A DNA stretch of 64,000 nucleotides. It comes from an uncultured Eggerthellaceae bacterium. GTDB taxonomy: Bacteria > Actinomycetota > Coriobacteriia > Coriobacteriales > Eggerthellaceae. The stretch's first letter is position 1; every line of letters begins with the position of its first letter. A program made the translations under genes and the position numbers. Positions 15,604 to 23,427 of this stretch are shown in pieces. The notes under the pieces were generated by a model. It worked only from the letters and a program-made list of their open reading frames with translations. It searched no databases and was not told the origin of the DNA. The stretch is from contig CAJUSF010000066.1 of the NCBI GenBank assembly GCA_910588945.1, positions 1-64,000 on the forward strand. The letters run 5' to 3'.

Positions 15604-16494
15604 CTAAATTCCCACGCCTACGGTCATATGAATCATATAAAACGCCAGCCGCATGATATAGATTCCCATGAATGCTAAAAGGCATGAGCAGACGAGCACC
15701 CATAAAGGTGTCTCGCCCTTATCTCTGACAGCTCTGGTAGACAAAGCTATCGCGCAAGCGCAGAGAATCGAAAATGCCGCGATCATCGGAAAAAATGCGG
15801 GCGCCAGCGCATCGGCTGAAGTCATCGAATTCACGAAACTCGGAAGACTAAGCCCCCAGCAGACGTACTCGATGATATTGATGACAAGAGCGACCGCAGA
15901 TACAACTAAGAGCACCTTGCCGAGATGATGCCCGTCGGTATAGAAGCGTGCCAACCTGAATCCAAAAAGCGCCAGAAGCGGCCCTCCTATCAGGGCGTTC
16001 AACCATACGGCAACTATGGCGAACGGACTGCTCCAAGTGATTATCGTGCTGGCGTTATATGCGAGAGATATGGCCGTGATGAACATCAAGCCAAAAGTCG
16101 ATATTAGCACTAGGACGACCCTGCGCGCAGTTGCGCTTTTCTCGCGCGCGGCAAAAGATGTGAGCCAATAGATTCCTCCGGAGCCTAGAAACAAAACCCC
16201 GAATACAACCTCGTTTGACAGCGGGCTGCGACCAAACCCCGTCAAGACATAAAGAGCATTTGCTGGACTTCCGAGATGGGTCGCGGAGGCCACAAGTCCC
16301 ACCATGGCTACAAGGATGGGAACGCTTAGGTATTTGACGATGCCTCTTTGCATCGATTGGTCCACGTGTTTGCCGCCGAAAACAAGAGGAATGGACATGA
16401 GCACAAACGCCATCGCGCCCGAAGGGGCAAGTGTCGTGAACAGAACGAGCGTGGCTTCGCTTAAGGCGCCGCTGAGCGCATAGGCCTCATACAT
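15604..16494 (-). CDS. dmsC: DmsC-type membrane anchor, second copy
   Basis: This is an integral membrane protein of about 296 residues with eight spans, related to the quinol-binding anchor DmsC. Family features are LSEATLVLFTTLAPSGAMAF at the start, the HLGSPANALYVLTGFGRSPLSNE block and a final LRLAFYMIHMTVGVGI. It would take electrons from menaquinol in the cytoplasmic membrane. The ATG at 16494 is chosen; a GTG at 16506 would add four residues. It follows the TorD-type chaperone by 56 bases on the same strand. It shares the plan of the other anchor at 17284 but is clearly divergent from it, so the locus has two anchors for one visible catalytic subunit. Confidence 0.85.
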   Translation of the reverse strand: MYEAYALSGALSEATLVLFTTLAPSGAMAFVLMSIPLVFGGKHVDQSMQRGIVKYLSVPILVAMVGLVASATHLGSPANALYVLTGFGRSPLSNEVVFGVLFLGSGGIYWLTSFAAREKSATARRVVLVLISTFGLMFITAISLAYNASTIITWSSPFAIVAVWLNALIGGPLLALFGFRLARFYTDGHHLGKVLLVVSAVALVINIIEYVCWGLSLPSFVNSMTSADALAPAFFPMIAAFSILCACAIALSTRAVRDKGETPLWVLVCSCLLAFMGIYIMRLAFYMIHMTVGVGI

Positions 16495-16550
16495 CTGACA
16501 GGTCACATCCTAATTCAGAAAGAAGACTCGGACCAATACATGATCTCAGA

Positions 16551-17210
16551 TCAACGATAGAAACGGGGATATTCCACTTCGATCTCGCGATCCTCTTGAA
16601 TGCCCTCGAGCGAAAGACGCGTGATCCGTGCAAGTCCCTTATAGAAAGGATGATCCGTGGCTTCTTCCATCTCTTCAAGAAAATGGCTTGACCACGTGAG
16701 TAGATGAAGTCGCAAGAAATCATCCAAAGCTTCCGGCTTGTTCGTAGAGATCCAAGACATCATCATGAGCATCAACCCGATGTGATCTTCAGGCTCTTTG
16801 TCGTCGTTGAGCTTTTCGATGCCGGTCTGCCTCATCCACTGCCTGAGATCAAGCGTGGCCTCGCCGAACACAACACACTCTCTGTCCGTATAGACAGACC
16901 CCCAAGGAGGTGCAGCCTTCGCAGCCGGTCCAACAAAAAGGCGCCTGTATTCCCAGATAAGATCGTTGTTTACATCATCGACCTCCGAGCGGAAGTCTTG
17001 CGCTCCAAAGACCATGAGCTCGAGTGTTTCTTTCGCATCGTCATCTGAAACGAAAGGCCACTCAACGGCAGCAGCATCCGCATCAAGATCAGCAAAAGCC
17101 TTATAGGATACCTCGATTGCATCGTCTTGCGGGTCGTAATAAAACAGTGGACCTAGCGTGTTTCCTATGAAAGCTATGCCATCCACAGCCTGATCCTGTC
17201 GGTCTGTCAT
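16551..17210 (-). CDS. TorD/DmsD-family molybdoenzyme chaperone
   Basis: The 219-residue helical protein matches the TorD/DmsD family, which holds molybdoenzyme precursors in the cytoplasm until the cofactor is inserted and Tat export can proceed. Diagnostic segments are EYRRLFVGPAAKAAPPWGSV, then PEDHIGLMLMMMSW, and FLRLHLLTWSSHFLEEM with DHPFYKGLA. It lies between the two anchor genes, downstream of dmsABC, and its client is most likely the DmsA-like protein with the SRRTFLKASG Tat signal. A strong hairpin precedes it, so it may be made at lower levels than dmsABC. Confidence 0.88.
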   Translation of the reverse strand: MTDRQDQAVDGIAFIGNTLGPLFYYDPQDDAIEVSYKAFADLDADAAAVEWPFVSDDDAKETLELMVFGAQDFRSEVDDVNNDLIWEYRRLFVGPAAKAAPPWGSVYTDRECVVFGEATLDLRQWMRQTGIEKLNDDKEPEDHIGLMLMMMSWISTNKPEALDDFLRLHLLTWSSHFLEEMEEATDHPFYKGLARITRLSLEGIQEDREIEVEYPRFYR

Positions 17211-17225
17211 CTTTTCCTCCCCCTA

Positions 17226-17261
17226 ATAAAAGGCGGAGCAGACGATGCAGTCTGCTCCGCC
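17226..17261 (-). terminator. Strong hairpin between dmsC and the chaperone gene
   Basis: GGCGGAGCAGAC (17232-17243) and GTCTGCTCCGCC (17250-17261) make a perfect 12-bp stem with a 6-base loop, followed on the minus strand by TTTTATT. It looks like an intrinsic terminator after dmsABC. Read-through or a second promoter would be needed for the chaperone and second anchor. Confidence 0.88.
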
Positions 17262-17283
17262 CATAAGTATCCTAGAGATAATT

Positions 17284-18159
17284 CTAAAGGATACTCAGTC
17301 CAACCGATACTTGCATGCCATAGAAAGCAAGACGGAGAAGCACTATTCCGACCACCGCGAGAACCGCAGCACCTACGCTGACGCCAACAACAGCGCCGGC
17401 ACCTGCACCACGAACCGCGAAGAAATCGCAAACGCCTGTGCCTACAAGACAGATAGCGCCGCACACGATAACCATCATGACATTTCCTACAAGATCAGCC
17501 CCGCTGTAAAGCGCGTTTTCCATACCGCTCGCAGAACCTGCCTGCATGGCGATTCCGCCGATTCCGAAAACAAGGCCTACAACCAGTACCGCGATCGTAG
17601 CATTGCGCATGCTCGACTCTTTGAGCTCAGCTGAGCACCCGGCCAAAGAGAGGGTTAGAACGCCAAGAGCCGCTCCGCCGATAAGCGCGAATCCAACAAT
17701 CTGGATAGGACCTGCAAATGTGTCCCATGAAGGGATCGTTCCGATCATATAAGCCATGCCTGTGAACATCGCGAAGATGATGCCTGCAACAGCTGTGACT
17801 GCAACAAGACCCTTGCGTGCGCCTTCAGACATCTTGCCCGTCATAGCCCAGATCCAATAGATGAGCATGATGGCTGTAAACACAACACCAACTACAATCT
17901 CATTGGAAAGAGGCGAAGTTCCCACACCGCTAAACACATTGAAGGCGTTCATCGGGTTCGCGAGATGGAAGAACGCCGCGATGAATCCGACAATAACGAA
18001 CGCAACGGGGATGGCGGTGAAACGATCGATGCGCTTCACTGCATCACCATCAAATTTGCCGGTCAAAAATGCGATCGCCAAGAGAACGAACGCGCCTGCC
18101 CCCATGGGAGCCAAAGTGCTAAAAAGTGCCAGAGGCATCTCAGCCATTGCGAACTCCAT
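17284..18159 (-). CDS. dmsC: DmsC-type membrane anchor subunit
   Basis: This 291-residue protein has eight hydrophobic spans and matches the DMSO reductase anchor family: MPLALFSTLAPMGAGAFVLL at the start, FHLANPMNAFNVFSGVGTSP in the loop after the second span, and LRLAFYGMQVSVGLSIL at the end. It should oxidise menaquinol and pass electrons to DmsB. It starts one base after the dmsB stop, with GGAGGTGATG inside dmsB as its ribosome site, so the two are coupled. It is much more glycine/alanine-rich than the second anchor at 15604. Confidence 0.9.
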   Translation of the reverse strand: MEFAMAEMPLALFSTLAPMGAGAFVLLAIAFLTGKFDGDAVKRIDRFTAIPVAFVIVGFIAAFFHLANPMNAFNVFSGVGTSPLSNEIVVGVVFTAIMLIYWIWAMTGKMSEGARKGLVAVTAVAGIIFAMFTGMAYMIGTIPSWDTFAGPIQIVGFALIGGAALGVLTLSLAGCSAELKESSMRNATIAVLVVGLVFGIGGIAMQAGSASGMENALYSGADLVGNVMMVIVCGAICLVGTGVCDFFAVRGAGAGAVVGVSVGAAVLAVVGIVLLRLAFYGMQVSVGLSIL

Positions 18160-18160
18160 G

Positions 18161-18781
18161 CTACATCACCTCCATTGGGTTGACCACCTTAGCGGAAGCG
18201 TCCTCAGCAGGCTTCGCATCCTCAGAAGGCTTGATATATAGATTAGGCTCGGTATATGAAGGCTTCGGCAAAGGAGCAATGTCGGCCTTTTCGCCAAGCT
18301 TGCTCATCTCAGAAACCTCTCCGAAGTTCAGCGCACGTGCAGGGCACGCCTCAACGCAAACAGGCTTCTCGCCTGCCGCAATACGCTCGGCACAGCCGTC
18401 ACACTTTACAGAATGGCCCTTTTCACGATCGACCGTAGGCGCGTTGTACGGGCAAGCCATGTGGCAATATCCGCAACCTACACACTTGTCCTTATCAACC
18501 GAAACCAAGCCGGTCTCAGAATCCTTGTGCATTGCACCGGTCGGACAGACCTTTGTGCAAGACGGATCATCGCAATGATTGCATGACATCGACAGCGGAT
18601 AGCTCACGCACGTTGTAGTGATGGCGCCTTTGTCGTCTTTTTTGGTATCGCCGAGGGTGACCTCATAGACATTACGATATGCAATGTCGGTTGCCAGATC
18701 TTTATAGTCCTTGCAGGACATTTCGCAAGTCTTGCAGCCTGTGCAGCGAGTACCGTCGAAATGGAATGCATATTGTGTCAT
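18161..18781 (-). CDS. dmsB: DmsB-type four-cluster ferredoxin subunit
   Basis: The 206-residue protein carries 16 cluster cysteines in the four motifs typical of DmsB: CTGCKTCEMSC, CNHCDDPSCTKVCP, CVGCGYCHMACP and CDGCAERIAAGEKPVCVEACP split over its loop. It relays electrons from the membrane anchor to the DmsA-like subunit. The C-terminal 45 residues are Pro/Lys/Glu-rich and not part of the cluster fold. It begins 21 bases after the dmsA stop. Unlike the Fe-S subunit at 5821-6648, all four cluster sites are complete. Confidence 0.94.
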   Translation of the reverse strand: MTQYAFHFDGTRCTGCKTCEMSCKDYKDLATDIAYRNVYEVTLGDTKKDDKGAITTTCVSYPLSMSCNHCDDPSCTKVCPTGAMHKDSETGLVSVDKDKCVGCGYCHMACPYNAPTVDREKGHSVKCDGCAERIAAGEKPVCVEACPARALNFGEVSEMSKLGEKADIAPLPKPSYTEPNLYIKPSEDAKPAEDASAKVVNPMEVM

Positions 18782-18802
18782 TTATCTCTCCTCCCCTCGC
18801 TG

Positions 18803-21223
18803 TTAAGCTTTCTTGACTTCACAAATGTTGGTGTGTTGCGGATTGCCCTTGGACAGAGGTGATGGACGCATGGTGGTCATCGTGTTGATGGAGCCGCCCT
18901 TGTCCACGCCGTCCTTGCCCTTGGTGATGTCTCCATCCCACCAAGCGCCCTGCGACACCGCGACCGTTCCGGGAACAACACGCGGGGTGACCTTCGCATA
19001 AAGCTCGATCTTACCGCGATCGTTGGTCACATGGACCTTGTCGCCGTGCTTGATTCCGCGAGGCTCCGCGTCGGCTGGATTGATCCAAGCCTCCATCGGG
19101 TTAACCTTTTTGAGATCCGGAATCGATCCCCAAGATGAGTGGATGCGTCCGCGATAATGGAATCCTGAGAGAACGAGCGGATGCTCATCTGTGGTGGTCT
19201 CAACGCCTTCCCATTCAGGGATATATACCGGGATCGCAGGCAGGGTATCCATACCCTTCAAGGTATCGCCGTCCTGAAGCTCCCAGCCATCAGTGTCTTT
19301 CAGAAGCTTTTCAGAGAAGATCTCGATCTTGCCTGAGGGAGTGGTGAGCGCGTTAGCGACAGGATCGTTGCGGAACTTCTCCATAGAGACGATGTGAGGA
19401 TACTCGCGAGTGTAGACGCCCATCTTCTGCATCTCATCATAAGGCGGAAGCTTGTCATCCTTCTCGCGTGACTTCTCATAGAGCTCGCGAATCCACTCTT
19501 CTTCAGTCTTGCCCTCGGTGAACTTGTCTTTCACACCGAACTTGTCAGCCATCATGGAGGCCATCTCATAGGCCGTCTTGCGCTCGAACTTCGGGCTTGT
19601 AGCTGGGGTTCCTGTGAGCACGTAGCCCCAGTCGGAGCCTGTAGCGATCTGAGAGTGCTGCTCGAAACGGAAAAGGTCAGGAAGCACGATATCGGAATAG
19701 TTCATCGAGTCGCACATGACCGTGTCGATGCCGAGGATGAACTCGCACTTATCCTCATCAGCTAGGATCTCGTGAGCTTTGTTGATGTCCGAATGCTGAT
19801 TTGTAAGGCAGTTGCCGGCATAGTTGATCATGTACTTGATGTTCGTCTTGAGCTTGTCGGCCTTTCTGACTCCCGCATTCTTTGAAGTCATCTCAGTGCC
19901 ATGATCGATCGCATCAGTGAACAGGAAGCACGGGATTGAAGTCTCGATCGGGTTTTTGCCAGCAGGAAGGCTCTGCAGCAACGGTGAGTTGCTCGCCTCA
20001 CGAGTTCCATTGCTGGTCCCCGGAAGTCCTACCTGTCCGATCAGGCACGGAAGCGCCATGATAGCCCATGACGTCCACTCGCCATTGGAACGACGCTGCG
20101 GACCCCAGCCTTGAACGACATAGACCGGTTTTGTAGTTGCGATCTCATTTGCAAGGTCGCGGATCTTATCAGCGGAAATACCCGTGATAGGCTCTGCCCA
20201 CTCCGGAGTCTTTTCCACCTTGTCGTATCCGGTTCCCATGATGTAGTCCTTGTACGACATATTCTTGCCCTTGTAAGCCTCAGGCATCGTATCCTCGTCG
20301 TAGCCTACACAATAGTTGTGCAAGAAGTCCTCATCGGTCTGACCGTTCTTGATGAGCTCGTGACCCAAGGCAGCAACAAGCGCCGCATCCGTTCCAGGGT
20401 TGATCGGCAGCCACTCCTCCGAATGCCCGAAGTTCGAGTCGTTGAAACGAGGCTCGATCATATAGATCTTCGCAGGCGTGCGCTCGCGCATATGAACCCA
20501 GTCGTAATGAGTCGTAAGGCCACCTTGGCGGGTTTCGGTGGGGCTTGAACCGAAGCACAGGATAAGCTTTGCATCTTCGCCGGAAGAAAGAGAGCTTCCG
20601 CCGTTGTTCTTAGATCCATACATATAAGGTGTGATGCAGGAGATCTGCGCGGTGGAGTAGCTGTTATAGAAGTTCAGATATCCGCCGACGAGATTCAAGA
20701 AGCGTTTGAACGGACGAGATGTCGTGGCTGAAACGCCTGTGGCGTAAGGCACATAGACCGCTTCGTTTCCGTGCTTTTCGATAACCTCTTTGAGCTTGGT
20801 GGCAGCTGTGTCGATAGCCTCGTCCCAGCTGATTCGCTCGTACTTACCCTCTCCACGCTTCGATCCCTCCACGCGCTTCATCGGGTAACTGATACGATCA
20901 GGGCTGTTCGCCCAACGACGATAGGTGCGACCGCGCAGGCACGCACGAGCCTGCGGAGTATCGAAGGTCGCATCGGGGCTGGTGTGAGTATCGACCCATG
21001 CGATCTCGTCATCTTTCACATGCATCTTCAATGCACAGCGTCCCGGGCAGTTGATGGCGCAATGTCCCCAGGTCGTTTTCTCCTCGACCTCGGCGAAAGC
21101 CTCAGCAGCTCCGGATCCGAACATCGAATCGGCTGCTGCGATTCCACCTCCGGCAGCTGCCAGAGCGCCGAGAGCGCCCGATGCCTTAAGGAACGTACGC
21201 CGACTTAAACTGATGTCAGACAT
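18803..21223 (-). CDS. dmsA: DmsA-type molybdopterin catalytic subunit, Tat-exported
   Basis: The 806-residue catalytic subunit starts at ATG 21223, where GGAGGGA precedes it and a Tat signal (SRRTFLKASG) begins at residue 7. C55-x3-C59-x3-C63-x31-C95 binds the FS0 cluster. YSTAQ at 189-193 fits the DMSO-reductase serine molybdenum ligand, and the C-terminal PSPLSKGNPQHTNICEV is close to that of DmsA. It should reduce DMSO, an N-oxide or another small oxidant outside the membrane, using menaquinol through DmsBC. In Eggerthellaceae the family has diversified greatly, so the actual substrate is open. A membrane LuxR regulator is divergent from it. Confidence 0.92.
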   Translation of the reverse strand: MSDISLSRRTFLKASGALGALAAAGGGIAAADSMFGSGAAEAFAEVEEKTTWGHCAINCPGRCALKMHVKDDEIAWVDTHTSPDATFDTPQARACLRGRTYRRWANSPDRISYPMKRVEGSKRGEGKYERISWDEAIDTAATKLKEVIEKHGNEAVYVPYATGVSATTSRPFKRFLNLVGGYLNFYNSYSTAQISCITPYMYGSKNNGGSSLSSGEDAKLILCFGSSPTETRQGGLTTHYDWVHMRERTPAKIYMIEPRFNDSNFGHSEEWLPINPGTDAALVAALGHELIKNGQTDEDFLHNYCVGYDEDTMPEAYKGKNMSYKDYIMGTGYDKVEKTPEWAEPITGISADKIRDLANEIATTKPVYVVQGWGPQRRSNGEWTSWAIMALPCLIGQVGLPGTSNGTREASNSPLLQSLPAGKNPIETSIPCFLFTDAIDHGTEMTSKNAGVRKADKLKTNIKYMINYAGNCLTNQHSDINKAHEILADEDKCEFILGIDTVMCDSMNYSDIVLPDLFRFEQHSQIATGSDWGYVLTGTPATSPKFERKTAYEMASMMADKFGVKDKFTEGKTEEEWIRELYEKSREKDDKLPPYDEMQKMGVYTREYPHIVSMEKFRNDPVANALTTPSGKIEIFSEKLLKDTDGWELQDGDTLKGMDTLPAIPVYIPEWEGVETTTDEHPLVLSGFHYRGRIHSSWGSIPDLKKVNPMEAWINPADAEPRGIKHGDKVHVTNDRGKIELYAKVTPRVVPGTVAVSQGAWWDGDITKGKDGVDKGGSINTMTTMRPSPLSKGNPQHTNICEVKKA

Positions 21224-21394
21224 AAAATCCCTCCCTCTCCTTTTTCTCTCCAGTGCGAAGATGGCCGCCTTAATCGGATAAAAGGACAGATGAGGGAATG
21301 AGGACTTAGCTTGGCTTCGTCCTAACTGTCCTCTCATCCAATTAGGCTGCTAACTTCGCTCTTTCTCGCGACAACCTCTCCCTAGGCTGTCGAC

Positions 21395-21491
21395 TTTATG
21401 TGAAAACAATAACCAAACAGGGAAAACCCTTGTCACATAAAATGGGTGATTTTTGAGAAATGCCTGCTCAGGAGCTCATATTTTGTCACAT
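21395..21491. promoter_or_regulatory. Candidate regulator sites upstream of dmsA
   Basis: TTTATGTGA (21395-21403) and TCACATAAA (21433-21441) are perfect inverted copies. TTGTCACAT occurs at 21430-21438 and again at 21483-21491, exactly 53 bases apart, near five helical turns. They lie in the divergent region between dmsA and its LuxR-type regulator and are the likely binding sites of that regulator; a Crp/Fnr-type protein is the alternative. Confidence 0.5.
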
Positions 21492-21541
21492 GATATTTTT
21501 TTCAAACACACTGGGCAAAGGCTTTGACTATACTTATCCGT

Positions 21542-23194
21542 ATGAATTCTTCATACATAATACATATGCTCAAGCCCAATATAACTTCTTTGGGCTACGC
21601 TTTGTTCCTCGCGATAAGTGCAGCGGGAATTTGGGGCGGCGTGTTTCCATTTCTCCCGATGGAGTTTCAAACCAAAGATATAGTCTTCTGGTTCTATTTT
21701 TTCCAATCGCTCGCATGCACCATCACATACTTTGCAAGTCTTATAGGTGTCTACAAGCTTCCGCGTTTCACGAGAAGCTTTCTAGTAAAGCTGGCAGGTG
21801 CACCCTACTTTCTAGGCTGGATATGTCTTATCGCAGCTATATATCTTGATGAGGCCGCTCTCATTTTGGTCGTCTTGGGCGGGGTACTCTTAGGCGTGGG
21901 ATCGGTCGGATTCTACATGATCTGGCAGCGCCTATTTGCAGCAGAAGATGCCGATTCGGGAAATCGTGACATCCTTGTCGGAACCGCTTACGGCACCATT
22001 TTCTACTACGGGCTGCACCTCATTCCGCAAGCTGTAACCGCATTTCTTATCCCTCTTGTGTTTTTACCGCTGTTCGGGCTGGCCGCACAGCTAAAGAGCC
22101 GCGAAACAAACCGCAACCAACCGATGTTCGAGGATATTCCATATGAACACCCTCATATCTACAGGCAGGTAATGAAGGACCACTGGAGAGTGGCGCTTTG
22201 TATCGGTGCTGTGGGTTTTTGCGCCGGCATCATGAGATCGGTTGCCATCGCAGATCCAAACGTGGGTTCTTTGGTCAATATGCTTTCAATGGGATGCGTT
22301 TTGGTTGCAATGCTATTGCTCATAGGAGCATGGATGTTCAAAAACATCCGAATCGATATTGCAGGGGGATACCGCGTTTTGTTTCCTTTCCTGATTACGG
22401 CATTCATCGTTGTTCCATTCTTGCCCCCTCCTACAATCAGATGGGTTGCTGCGCTTCTATATGCGATCTACACCGTGGCGATCGTTCTCATGATGATGCA
22501 CTGTGCACAGGTTTCGCGCGATCGTGGACTGAATCCGATCTTCGTCTACGCATTTTTCGGGGCTATTGTCTACACACTTCAAAACCTAGGCTTCTTGAGC
22601 GGAGTTTTTGCTGAAGATGTGCGCGTCATGGGGCTGTCTCCAGTATCGGTGTTCGCGCTCATCTCCGTATACGCACTTGCGCTTATGTACTTTGTCGGAT
22701 CGGGAGGCCTTGCAGAAGCGATTGGTAAAGCGGGACATGTAGAAAGTGTCGAGCTCATGGCTATCAGCCGAAGTGAGATGTCCCCGTTCCCAAAGGTGGG
22801 GCCCGGCGGGCACGCTTCGAATGACGAAGATGCCGAATTCGTTGAACAGATCAACTATTACATAGACGAATACGAAGAATTCGAACCGAGCGATGAGGCT
22901 GTTCGCATCGACGAGACAAGCATGCACTCCTCTATAGGTTCCGCCTCTACCGATCCGAACTCGAGCGATCCCATCTCGTCGAAATCGCAGCTCGTAAGAG
23001 AGGCTTTCCGGCTTTCCGCGCGCGAAGCCGAGGTAATGGAGCTCATCGCACGGGGAAATAGCGTTGCTAGAATCGCCGAAATGCTCGTCGTATCGGAAAA
23101 CACTATCCGCACGCACTCGAAGCGCATCTACAACAAGCTCGACATCCACAAGCGTCAGGAATTGATCGATCTGATCAGCTCGTTCGAAGGCTAA
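21542..23194 (+). CDS. Membrane-embedded LuxR-family regulator
   Basis: About 550 residues: some 12 hydrophobic spans to residue ~400, an acidic and Ser-rich linker of about 90 residues, and a C-terminal LuxR helix-turn-helix (LSAREAEVMELIARGNSVAR, then SENTIRTHSKRIYNKLDIHK). It has the same plan as the regulator at 9553 but a longer linker and different membrane part. It is divergent from dmsABC and probably controls it in response to an electron acceptor. No good ribosome site is visible; ATG 21542 is chosen, with TTG 21524 and ATG 21566 as alternatives. Confidence 0.85.
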   Translation: MNSSYIIHMLKPNITSLGYALFLAISAAGIWGGVFPFLPMEFQTKDIVFWFYFFQSLACTITYFASLIGVYKLPRFTRSFLVKLAGAPYFLGWICLIAAIYLDEAALILVVLGGVLLGVGSVGFYMIWQRLFAAEDADSGNRDILVGTAYGTIFYYGLHLIPQAVTAFLIPLVFLPLFGLAAQLKSRETNRNQPMFEDIPYEHPHIYRQVMKDHWRVALCIGAVGFCAGIMRSVAIADPNVGSLVNMLSMGCVLVAMLLLIGAWMFKNIRIDIAGGYRVLFPFLITAFIVVPFLPPPTIRWVAALLYAIYTVAIVLMMMHCAQVSRDRGLNPIFVYAFFGAIVYTLQNLGFLSGVFAEDVRVMGLSPVSVFALISVYALALMYFVGSGGLAEAIGKAGHVESVELMAISRSEMSPFPKVGPGGHASNDEDAEFVEQINYYIDEYEEFEPSDEAVRIDETSMHSSIGSASTDPNSSDPISSKSQLVREAFRLSAREAEVMELIARGNSVARIAEMLVVSENTIRTHSKRIYNKLDIHKRQELIDLISSFEG

Positions 23195-23223
23195 TAGGGA
23201 AACTCAATATCAAAGCCGATACA

Positions 23224-23245
23224 GGGCGAGATCAAGATCTCGCCC
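23224..23245. terminator. Hairpin after the LuxR regulator
   Basis: GGGCGAGATC (23224-23233) and GATCTCGCCC (23236-23245) form a perfect compact stem 30 bases past the stop codon. There is no T-run, so it may act with the two repeat hairpins at 23296 and 23361 that also lie between these convergent genes. Confidence 0.5.
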
Positions 23246-23295
23246 CTACGTTTGACCTGCGGCTTTGCCTTTGCGGCAACAGAAAATGAGAACAC

Positions 23296-23393
23296 CGTAG
23301 GCGCGCATCCGGTCTTGATGCGCGCATTTAGGTATATCACATGATACTCCATGAAGGAAAGCGTGCGCATGAAGGGCACATGCGCACCTACGC
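23296..23393. repeat. Two dispersed-hairpin repeats in opposite orientation
   Basis: CGTAGGCGCGCAT opens the first copy (23296-23326), whose other arm is GATGCGCGCA. The second copy (23361-23393) runs GCGTGCGCAT to ATGCGCACCTACGC, in inverted orientation. They belong to the TGCGCAT/ATGCGCA family found at many intergenic sites in this window and lie between convergent genes. Confidence 0.75.
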
Positions 23394-23427
23394 TCAACCT
23401 AAAACGTCTCCTTTGGGACACGAAACC

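Noticed and set aside
15475..15678. Short basic open frame (Lys/Arg/Ala-rich)
   Set aside because: It starts at TTG without a ribosome site and overlaps the end of the second anchor gene; composition looks like chance in this stretch.
21395..21491. Classical FNR or CRP site upstream of dmsA
   Set aside because: The half-sites resemble TGTGA/TCACA but the spacing (28 bases) does not fit a standard 6- or 4-base gap; treated as unassigned repeats.
22198..22614. Long alternate frames within the second membrane LuxR gene
   Set aside because: No domain, Cys/Arg/His-rich composition, and the main frame has membrane spans and an intact HTH.
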